Positions 1 to 5,089 of a DNA stretch of 5,841 nt are shown here, piece after piece. Each line of letters starts with the position of its first letter. Within the stretch, counting starts at the first letter, position 1. The notes under the pieces were generated by a model. The model saw only the letters and a list, made by a program, of their open reading frames with translations. It was not told the DNA's origin and ran no database searches. The stretch comes from an uncultured Brevibacterium sp. Lineage in GTDB: Bacteria > Actinomycetota > Actinomycetes > Actinomycetales > Brevibacteriaceae. Location of the stretch: NCBI GenBank assembly GCA_902489215.1, contig CABTZE010000127.1:1-5841 (forward strand), given 5' to 3'. Made by a program: the position numbers and the translations under genes.

Positions 1-1375
1 CCGAGCCCTGGGCGCGTTCAGCGCCTGCCCGTTCAACGGCGAGCTTCGCCGAGTCCACGCGGTTGACCTGGCCCATGCCCACGCCGACGGCGGCACCGTC
101 GGATGCCAGCAGGATCGCGTTGGACTTCACGGCCCGGCATGCGCGCCAAGCGAATTCGAGGTCGGCCAGCGTCTTGTCGTCTACGGGCTTACCCGCTGCC
201 AGCGTCCACTGGTCGGCGCGGTCGCCGGCTGCCTGCAGCGCATCGCGGTCCTGCACCAGCAGGCCTCCGCTGACCTGACGGTACTCCATAGGCGGCACGT
301 CGTAGCCGTCGATTTCCAGGATCCGCAGGTTCTTCTTGGTCTGCAGCAGTTCGAGAGCGTCCGCGTCGTAGCCCGGCGCGATGATGACTTCGGTGAAGAT
401 CGGCTTGATCGATTCGGCTGTCGCCAGGTCGACCGGACGGTTGCACGCGATGACGCCGCCGTAAGCAGACAGCGAGTCCGTGGCGTGGGCCAGGCGGTGG
501 GCTTCGGCGATCGTGTCAGCCGTGGCGATGCCGCACGGGTTGGCGTGTTTGATGATGGCCACGGCAGGGCTCTCGTGATCGTAGGCGGCGCGCAGGGCGG
601 CGTCGGTGTCGACGTAGTTGTTGTACGACATCTCCTTGCCGCCGTGCTGCACGGCATTTGCGATGCCGCCGGTGCCGGGTGAAGCGTAGACGGCCGCCTT
701 CTGGTGTGGGTTTTCGCCGTAGCGCAGGTCATTCTTCTTTTCTGCGGCCATACCGAAGAAGTCCGGTTCGACGTCTTCGCTGCCCAGCTGCTGGCCAAAC
801 CAGGTGGCAACCGCGACATCGTATGCCGCGGTGTGCTCAAAGGCCGCCTTGGCAAGTTCGCGGCGAGCGGCAAGGTCAAAGCCACCGGAGGCTGCGGCAT
901 CGATGACTTCGCCGTAGCGGGCCGGGTCAGTCACAACGGCGACCGTCGGGTGGTTCTTTGCCGCTGCGCGCACCATGGAGGGCCCGCCGATGTCGATCTG
1001 TTCGACGACGTCGTCGTAGCCGGCACCGGATGCCACGGTTTCGACAAACGGATAGAGGTTGACCACGACGAGGTCGAACTGTTCGACACCCAGCTGTTCC
1101 AGCTGATCCATGTGATCGGGCTTGCGGGAGTCGGCGAGGATGCCTGCGTGAACCTTCGGGTGGAGCGTTTTGACGCGCCCTTCGAGGCATTCGGGGAATC
1201 CGGTCAGCTGTTCGACCGGAGTTACGGACGCTCCTGCGGCTTCAATGCGCGCCGCGGTTGAGCCGGTTGACACGATGTCAACGCCCTGGGCCGCCAGTCC
1301 GGCGGCCAGCTCTTCGAGTCCGGTCTTGTCATAGACGCTGATAAGTGCCCGTCGGATGGGACGCTGGTCGTTCAC
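1..1375 (-). CDS. purH: Bifunctional AICAR transformylase / IMP cyclohydrolase PurH (3' end outside window)
   Basis: Catalyses the last two steps of de novo IMP synthesis in the cytoplasm: formylation of AICAR with 10-formyl-THF, then ring closure of FAICAR to IMP. The window holds residues 1-458; roughly the last 60-70 residues of a normal PurH lie beyond the left edge. The N-terminal cyclohydrolase (MGS-like) domain shows ALISVYDKTG (10-19), STGSTA (36-41), the FPECLEGRVKTLHPKVHAGI segment (60-79), NLYPF (106-110) and IDIGGPSMVRAAAKN (128-142). The transformylase domain shows LRYGENPHQ (217-225), MSYNNYVDTDAA (249-260), the catalytic Lys-His pair K276/H277 in IKHANPCG, SLSAYGG (301-307) and VKSNA (416-420). 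The GTG at 1375 is chosen because GAGGAG lies 4 bp upstream (1380-1385) and the family N-terminus begins right after it. Only 22 bp separate it from the purN stop, so it is probably cotranscribed with purN. The reading frame is intact throughout. Confidence 0.97.
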   Translation of the reverse strand, partial: MNDQRPIRRALISVYDKTGLEELAAGLAAQGVDIVSTGSTAARIEAAGASVTPVEQLTGFPECLEGRVKTLHPKVHAGILADSRKPDHMDQLEQLGVEQFDLVVVNLYPFVETVASGAGYDDVVEQIDIGGPSMVRAAAKNHPTVAVVTDPARYGEVIDAAASGGFDLAARRELAKAAFEHTAAYDVAVATWFGQQLGSEDVEPDFFGMAAEKKNDLRYGENPHQKAAVYASPGTGGIANAVQHGGKEMSYNNYVDTDAALRAAYDHESPAVAIIKHANPCGIATADTIAEAHRLAHATDSLSAYGGVIACNRPVDLATAESIKPIFTEVIIAPGYDADALELLQTKKNLRILEIDGYDVPPMEYRQVSGGLLVQDRDALQAAGDRADQWTLAAGKPVDDKTLADLEFAWRACRAVKSNAILLASDGAAVGVGMGQVNRVDSAKLAVERAGAERAQGS

Positions 1376-1397
1376 TCTGCTCCTCGGTCAGGTTGTG

Positions 1398-2006
1398 TCA
1401 GGAAGCCGACGGCGTGTACCCGGACACGTGCCGCCCACTCACCTCGATTGTGCTGTGCTCAAGAAAGCGCAGGAAGCGCACAAGCTCACGGCGCTCAATT
1501 GTCTTGATTCTTTCATGCAGGGAGGCTTCGTCTTCATCCGGTTCGATCGCAATCGGGAACTGCGCGATGATCGGGCCTGTGTCGACGCCCTCGTCAACCA
1601 AATGGATGGTGGTCCCTGTGACTTTTGCCCCGTAGGCAAGAGCGTCGCGCACCCCGTGAGCGCCGGGGAAAGAAGGCAGAAGTGCAGGGTGGGTGTTGAT
1701 GATCCTGCCGCCGAAGCGGGACACGAAAGCTGTTCCGAGAATCCGCATGAAGCCGGCCGAAACAACCCAGTCGGGGCTGTAGTCGGCAACAGTCTGTGTG
1801 AAGGCCCTGTCCCACGCCGCACGGTCGGCGTAGTCACGCGGGTGAGCGCTGAAGACATCGATGTCTGCCGCTCGTGCTTTCTGCAGGACCGGCGCGTCTG
1901 CCAGGTCTGAGCCGACGGCGACGATCTCAATGCCCGTGTCGGCGAGCCCGTCAATGACAGCTTGGACAAGAGAACCGGTGCCGGAGGCTAGGAGCAGTAG
2001 TCGCAC
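1398..2006 (-). CDS. purN: Phosphoribosylglycinamide formyltransferase PurN
   Basis: Transfers a formyl group from 10-formyl-THF to GAR, the third step of purine synthesis, in the cytoplasm. The 202-residue product is full length for the family. It has the N-terminal nucleotide-fold strand and glycine turn (LLLLASGTGS, 3-12) and the signature around NTHPALLPSFPG (104-115). N104 and H106 correspond to E. coli Asn106 and His108, and D142 in VDEGVDTGPI corresponds to Asp144, so all three catalytic residues are present. The start is the GTG at 2006. It is the first possible start after an in-frame stop at 2034-2036, and the conserved fold begins immediately. There is no Shine-Dalgarno upstream; instead a TATAAT lies 7 bp before the GTG, pointing to a leaderless mRNA. 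purH follows after 22 bp. No TTA codons, unlike the genes to its right. Confidence 0.97.
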   Translation of the reverse strand: MRLLLLASGTGSLVQAVIDGLADTGIEIVAVGSDLADAPVLQKARAADIDVFSAHPRDYADRAAWDRAFTQTVADYSPDWVVSAGFMRILGTAFVSRFGGRIINTHPALLPSFPGAHGVRDALAYGAKVTGTTIHLVDEGVDTGPIIAQFPIAIEPDEDEASLHERIKTIERRELVRFLRFLEHSTIEVSGRHVSGYTPSAS

Positions 2007-2013
2007 ATGCGGA

Positions 2014-2019
2014 ATTATA
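2014..2019 (-). promoter_or_regulatory. -10 box of a probable leaderless purN(-purH) promoter
   Basis: The minus strand reads a perfect TATAAT here, ending 7 bp before the purN GTG at 2006, so the expected transcription start falls on or within 2 bases of the start codon. No Shine-Dalgarno lies between it and the GTG. No good -35 is seen at 17 bp; a TTGATG at 2032-2037 is only 12 bp away, too close for a normal spacer. The promoter is inferred from one consensus hexamer plus its position. Confidence 0.6.
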
Positions 2020-2195
2020 TGCCAGCTTTTGCATCAACCCCTATACGCCTTGGTCAGCTCCGGCACTCCATGTGGTGCATTTGGGCAGCAACACAAGAGG
2101 TGAAAGCAGGCCGCCACATGAAGCTGCGAAAAACCGCCGAGCAAAGTCAACAGCCGCATAGACCTCTTGTCGTTCCCGTAAAACCTAGTCGCACT

Positions 2196-2224
2196 GTTCA
2201 TTATTTGCTGTATAGTTCACTATA
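2196..2224 (+). promoter_or_regulatory. Promoter and operator candidate of the cmtR-like repressor and cadD
   Basis: A perfect inverted repeat TATAG-TTCA-CTATA occupies 2211-2224. Its left arm is part of a plausible -10 (TATAGT, 2211-2216) and its right arm ends on the A of the ATG at 2224. The -10 ends 7 bp before that A, so transcription would start at the ATG itself. No Shine-Dalgarno is present, which fits leaderless translation. The right part, GTTCACTAT (2215-2223), recurs with one mismatch as GTTCATTAT at 2196-2204, 19 bp upstream, about two helical turns. The -35 region (GTCGCA, 2188-2193) is weak. A metal-free ArsR/SmtB dimer bound to the inverted repeat would block the polymerase; that the site is the operator is inference. 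Confidence 0.6.
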
Positions 2225-2586
2225 TGCTGACCAATTCTGCTCGTTTAGATGTCATGAACCGGTTAGGTCGAGCCATGGCCGATCCCACGCGATCCCGAAT
2301 TTTATTAACGCTGTTGGAGGGGCCTGAATATCCGGCGGTCCTTGCCCACGCTCTGGACCTGACACGGTCTAATGTGTCCAACCACCTGGCCTGTCTGCGC
2401 GATTGTGGCATTGTGGTCGGCAAGCATCAGGGACGCCAAACCCGCTACGAGATCGCGGACCCACACTTGGCGCAGGCACTGACTGCCTTGGTGGACACGA
2501 CCCTAGCCGTTGACGTAGCTGCCCCTTGCATTGATCCGGTCTGCACTGTTGCCGGTTGTGCTCATGATGAGGAGCTCAGCGCGTGA
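2224..2586 (+). CDS. cmtR: Cd(II)/Pb(II)-sensing ArsR/SmtB-family repressor, CmtR type
   Basis: A 120-residue winged-helix repressor. Proteins of this family bind their own promoter when metal-free and release it on binding cadmium or lead. It resembles M. tuberculosis CmtR nearly position for position: MLT start, RLGRAMADPTRSRILLTLLEG (13-33), recognition helix LTRSNVSNHLACLRDCG (46-62) and wing GRQTRYEIADPHLAQAL (70-86). The three CmtR metal ligands are conserved at the same numbers: C57 and C61 in the recognition helix and C102 in the C-terminal tail. The tail also has C107, C112 and H114, residues I do not recall from the mycobacterial protein. The ATG at 2224 matches the family N-terminus and has no ribosome site, but sits at the expected +1. 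Four leucines (L8, L14, L27, L28) are TTA, unlike neighbouring genes, suggesting transfer. The stop overlaps the cadD start. The exact metal preference is inferred from homology. Confidence 0.93.
   Translation: MLTNSARLDVMNRLGRAMADPTRSRILLTLLEGPEYPAVLAHALDLTRSNVSNHLACLRDCGIVVGKHQGRQTRYEIADPHLAQALTALVDTTLAVDVAAPCIDPVCTVAGCAHDEELSA
2568..2574 (+). promoter_or_regulatory. Ribosome binding site that fixes the cadD GTG start
   Basis: TGAGGAG inside the last codons of the repressor gene lies 8 bp before the GTG at 2583. It supports that start over any downstream codon. It also shows that cadD uses a Shine-Dalgarno although the upstream gene lacks one. The GTGA overlap (2583-2586) implies translational coupling. 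Confidence 0.7.
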
Positions 2587-3182
2587 TTTCTTCCATCGTG
2601 CAGGCGATTGGCCTGTTTATCGCCACCAACATTGATGACGTCGTCATCCTGTCTCTGTTTTTTGCCCGAGGCCAGGGACAACCAGGAACCACCCGCCGCA
2701 TCCTGGTGGGACAATATCTAGGATTCCTGGGTATTTTAGGCGCTGCGGCAGCAGCAGCCTTTGGCGCCCAAATACTGCTGCCGGGAGCCATCCTGCCGTA
2801 CTTTGGCCTGATTCCCCTGGGGTTGGGTCTCTGGGCGGCATGGCAGGCCTGGCGAAATCGCGGCGAAGACGATGATGACGAAGCACACCTGGAAGGCAAA
2901 CGCGTCTCGATCTGGGCCGTGGCGGCCGTGACCTTCGCCAACGGCGGCGACAATCTCGGCGTCTATGTGCCAGTGTTCGTCAGCGTCAGCCGGGGTGCGG
3001 TGCTGGCCTTCTGCATCGTCTTCTTAGTACTGGTGGCCGTCCTGGTGTTCCTGGCCAAATGGATCAGCTCAAGAAAACCTATTGCCGAAGCCCTGGAACG
3101 GTGGGAAGACATTCTCTTCCCAGCAGTGCTCATCGGGCTGGGCATCGTCATCCTCGTCAGCGGTGGAGCCTTCGGACTATAA
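2583..3182 (+). CDS. cadD: CadD-family cadmium resistance transporter
   Basis: A 199-residue integral membrane protein of the Cad family (LysE-like superfamily), about the usual length, thought to export cadmium from the cell. Two family motifs are visible: TNIDDVVIL (15-23) in the first membrane segment and FANGGDNLGVYVPVF (118-132). Their acidic and Asn residues (N16, D18, D19, N120, D123, N124) lie in or beside membrane segments and are candidates for cation handling. Likely membrane helices are about 4-28, 40-63, 67-90, 108-133, 137-160 and 177-198. A hydrophilic loop (91-107) holds the acidic run EDDDDE (95-100) plus H102 and E104, which might weakly attract metal. It overlaps the CmtR-like gene by 4 bp, so sensor and exporter form one operon that should be induced by the sensed metal. 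L52 and L148 are TTA codons. Cadmium as substrate comes from family and context. Confidence 0.93.
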   Translation: MISSIVQAIGLFIATNIDDVVILSLFFARGQGQPGTTRRILVGQYLGFLGILGAAAAAAFGAQILLPGAILPYFGLIPLGLGLWAAWQAWRNRGEDDDDEAHLEGKRVSIWAVAAVTFANGGDNLGVYVPVFVSVSRGAVLAFCIVFLVLVAVLVFLAKWISSRKPIAEALERWEDILFPAVLIGLGIVILVSGGAFGL

Positions 3183-3314
3183 GCAACCCACACCACAGTT
3201 GAATCGCCCATGAGTGACAGACCCGCGCAAGACACTGTCCACCAGGTAGAGCAAATCTGAGCGGGGCGGACCGCCAAGCGGCCAGCAGCCACATCTGTCA
3301 CGAGGTATGCCAAG
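3183..3314. other. Intergenic stretch after cadD, with a short GC-rich inverted repeat
   Basis: These 132 bp hold no convincing ORF, promoter or U-tract terminator. The one symmetrical element is GGCGG-A-CCGCC (3265-3275). As RNA it could form only a 4-bp stem with a 3-base loop and no following T run, so it is not a typical terminator. The right end of a transferred cadmium cassette, if there is one, probably lies here, because TTA codons stop at the end of cadD. GAGGT at 3302-3306 is the ribosome site of the next gene. No repeat matching the left side of the module is evident. Confidence 0.4.
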
Positions 3315-3776
3315 ATGGACAGCGTGACTCAACCCGAAGCAGATACCCAGAAGCCGAAGAAGGATTCCGAGCAGCCCAGCCGAGCGGCCCAGCTCGGAAC
3401 GACTCTGAGCATGCTCGTCATCGGCGGTCTCCTGGTGTCGATGCTCGGTGTTCCCATCAAGATCGCCGCTGGCCTTCTTGCGGTTGCCGCGATCGTTGTG
3501 GCCATCCGCTTCTTTGCCGCATCGAGCCGTGAGAACCGCCCCGCGTCGTGGTTCATCATGGGCGTCATCAGCATCATCGTGTCCGGCTACGTGGGCCTGG
3601 GCACAATCGGCACCCTCCTCACCTACCAGGAGCAGGCGAACTACCAGGAGTGCGTCAGCTCGGCGCTGACCGAACAGGCTTCAGCTTCGTGCACTTCGGA
3701 GTACAACACCGCTCTGAACGACAAGTTCAAGAAGCTCACGGGCGTCGACATGCCCGGTCTGGCTCCGCAGAACTGA
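3315..3776 (+). CDS. Unrecognised small membrane protein with three predicted helices
   Basis: I do not recognise a family for this 153-residue protein. A charged N-terminus (1-26) is followed by three hydrophobic segments, about 27-45, 46-69 and 77-104, and a hydrophilic tail (105-153). Basic residues between segments two and three (R65, R72, R75) suggest an N-in, C-out topology, so the tail would be extracellular. The tail has exactly two cysteines, C113 and C126, in a YxEC...C...Y pattern, which could form a disulfide. The ATG at 3315 has GAGGT 8 bp upstream; an earlier ATG at 3307 stops after six codons, and an in-frame GTG at 3324 is a weaker alternative. It has no TTA codons and resembles the flanking chromosome in composition, so it is probably not part of the cadmium cassette. 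It is convergent with the DUF6350 gene, 15 bp away. Confidence 0.8.
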   Translation: MDSVTQPEADTQKPKKDSEQPSRAAQLGTTLSMLVIGGLLVSMLGVPIKIAAGLLAVAAIVVAIRFFAASSRENRPASWFIMGVISIIVSGYVGLGTIGTLLTYQEQANYQECVSSALTEQASASCTSEYNTALNDKFKKLTGVDMPGLAPQN

Positions 3777-3788
3777 TTTTCTGCAGCC
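3761..3788. terminator. Possible bidirectional terminator hairpin between convergent genes
   Basis: GGCT-CC-GCAGAA (3761-3772) can pair with TTCTGC-AGCC (3779-3788): a 10-bp stem with a 2-base bulge and a 6-base loop (3773-3778) that contains the rightward gene's stop codon. It lies exactly at the junction of the two converging genes. Neither strand has a T run after the stem, so it is not a classical intrinsic terminator, and the match may be chance. Confidence 0.35.
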
Positions 3789-3791
3789 GCT

Positions 3792-4967
3792 TCACTCAGC
3801 TTCGGAGTAGCGGTCGCGCAGCCACACCATTCCCGTGCCGGCAAACACGACGGCACATGTTCCCAGCCCGGCGAGGAACATCATCGGCACAACGTCCACG
3901 CCGACTTCACTCAGTCCTCCCCCGCCGATGCCGCCGGAGAAGAACAGGCACAGAACTGCAAAGCCGATGAGAATCTGTACGGAAGAGAACACGGCGGGCC
4001 ACAGCTGAGCGTCTGACTGCCACGTGCTGCGCCCGATGACCGCGGCGGCCACCGCAACAACCGGAATGAGCACGAGCAGACCCGCCCACGGGCCTGGATC
4101 AGGCGGGAACACGTAGGCGATGGGGAACGGGGGCACAATGCCCTCGGCACCTCGGTATGCCGACAGTTCGACACCTCGGGCCAGGGTGACTCCGGCACCG
4201 GACACCCAGGCAATCCCGGCCGCCCACAGGGTCGGCGCGTAGGCCAACTGGATCACGCCAAGCCCCACGGCGGCGGCCGTCGGAGATGAGTAGGCGTCAA
4301 GAACCGCTGTCACTTCGCTGAAGCGCACGGCAATGAGGACGGCAAGAACGGCATTCGAGCTGATGCCCAGTGCCGCGAAAACGCGCAGGGTCTGCCCCCG
4401 GGACATGCGCAGGGCTTCCAGCGCAGCTGACCCCATGTAGTCGCGGACGGCCTGGTTGATGAGCTCACCGGCTGGTCGCAGGGACACGAGCACAGGAACA
4501 CTCACGAGTACGAAGACCCGGATGATGCCCCGCGGGTCCACGGCGGCTCCCCCGATGACCGCGGCGATGATGACCAGCACCGCAAAGATTCCGAAAACGG
4601 ACGCCGCACCGATGATCTGCGCGCGCAGACGATCACGATCCTCTGTGCCGTCTTCATCGGCTTCGTCATCCAGCATCCGGCGCAGACGCGCACCGCTCCA
4701 GTAGATCGCAAAGAACAGTGCGAGGTTGGCAAGGGTCGGCGGCAGCGACAGCACAGCCGAACCCAGCGGCACGGCAAGGCCGGCGGCGGCCGCGAGCCCG
4801 CGCATGGCCCACACGATGATGACCGAGGTGGGCATGAGGTGCGCGGCGGCTATCGTCCAGGCGGCAGCACCTGACAGGAACGCAACGGCACCCACCACGA
4901 TGACAGCCGGGAGTGCGGAGCGAATTGCGAGGAGGGGGATGCGAAGTCTGTGTGCCGAGGGGTCCAT
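3792..4967 (-). CDS. DUF6350-family polytopic membrane protein, PerM-like (cell division associated)
   Basis: A 391-residue protein that is mostly hydrophobic, with about 8-10 likely membrane helices (roughly 11-40, 47-70, 76-92, 117-141, 148-164, 197-215, 229-258, 294-312, 323-345, 359-384). The segment LAYAPTLWAAGIAWVSGAGV (241-260) and the following VPPFPIAYVFPPDPGP region resemble the conserved core of DUF6350. A strongly acidic, charged loop (98-115, DDEADEDGTEDRDRLR) is probably cytoplasmic. The M. tuberculosis member, PerM (Rv0955), is linked to cell division and persistence and precedes purN-purH. Here the gene has the same strand and order relative to purN-purH, but other genes intervene. 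The ATG at 4967 is preceded by AGGA at a 4-base spacing, and no in-frame alternative start exists just upstream. No TTA codons. The family call rests on sequence resemblance plus synteny; the cell-division role is inferred from the mycobacterial relative. Confidence 0.8.
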   Translation of the reverse strand: MDPSAHRLRIPLLAIRSALPAVIVVGAVAFLSGAAAWTIAAAHLMPTSVIIVWAMRGLAAAAGLAVPLGSAVLSLPPTLANLALFFAIYWSGARLRRMLDDEADEDGTEDRDRLRAQIIGAASVFGIFAVLVIIAAVIGGAAVDPRGIIRVFVLVSVPVLVSLRPAGELINQAVRDYMGSAALEALRMSRGQTLRVFAALGISSNAVLAVLIAVRFSEVTAVLDAYSSPTAAAVGLGVIQLAYAPTLWAAGIAWVSGAGVTLARGVELSAYRGAEGIVPPFPIAYVFPPDPGPWAGLLVLIPVVAVAAAVIGRSTWQSDAQLWPAVFSSVQILIGFAVLCLFFSGGIGGGGLSEVGVDVVPMMFLAGLGTCAVVFAGTGMVWLRDRYSEAE

Positions 4968-5089
4968 TGGTCCTATGTTGCACCAGCTTTGCCGCGGTTC
5001 CCAGCTTCCACGCGGAAAGAACGTGCAGACTGGGCCCAGCTGATAGATTGAGGCGCAGGCCTCACACAGTCAATGCGAAGAAGGAAGCA
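4968..5089. promoter_or_regulatory. Divergent intergenic region with two inverted repeats
   Basis: These 122 bp separate the leftward DUF6350 gene from the rightward Pro-rich gene and should hold both promoters. Two symmetrical elements are visible: the 10-bp palindrome CTGGGCCCAG (5030-5039), and TGAGGC-GCAG-GCCTCA (5049-5064), a perfect 6-bp stem with a 4-base loop about 25 bp before the Pro-rich start. A weak -10 candidate for the rightward gene is TAGATT (5044-5049), between the two, with no good -35. I found no convincing promoter for the leftward gene. The role of the repeats (operator or 5' UTR hairpin) is unknown. Confidence 0.4.

Larger units (their letters stand above)
2200..3182 (+). 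other. Probable horizontally acquired cadmium-resistance cassette (sensor + exporter)
   Basis: The repressor, its operator and cadD form a self-contained unit on the strand opposite the perM-purN-purH block. All six TTA leucine codons found in the window's genes lie in these two (four in the repressor, two in cadD); purH, purN, the 153-residue gene, the DUF6350 gene and the Pro-rich gene have none in frame. The promoter region is also visibly AT-rich. No integrase, transposase, inverted ends or target duplication was found, so the mechanism is unknown and the borders are approximate. Confidence 0.55.

Noticed and set aside
181..900. Long minus-strand ORF (239 codons) inside purH
   Set aside because: It is an alternate-frame shadow of purH. 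Its translation is Arg/Pro/Thr-rich low complexity, while the true frame carries all PurH motifs.
704..1261. Plus-strand ORF of 185 codons antisense to purH
   Set aside because: Fully antisense to conserved PurH coding sequence, with no ribosome site or recognisable domain.
2007..2080. Purine or ZTP riboswitch upstream of purN
   Set aside because: The TATAAT is 7 bp from the start codon, leaving no room for a leader RNA.
2007..2327. Plus-strand ORF starting in the purN-repressor intergenic region
   Set aside because: It overlaps the well-supported repressor gene in another frame, has no ribosome site, and shows no family resemblance.
3265..3275. GGCGG-A-CCGCC as terminator of the cadmium operon
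   Set aside because: The stem is too short, the loop too tight, and no T run follows.
2100..3310. Flanking direct or inverted repeats marking a mobile element around cmtR-cadD
   Set aside because: Only short chance matches such as GCCACAT were seen on both sides, with no integrase or transposase remnants.
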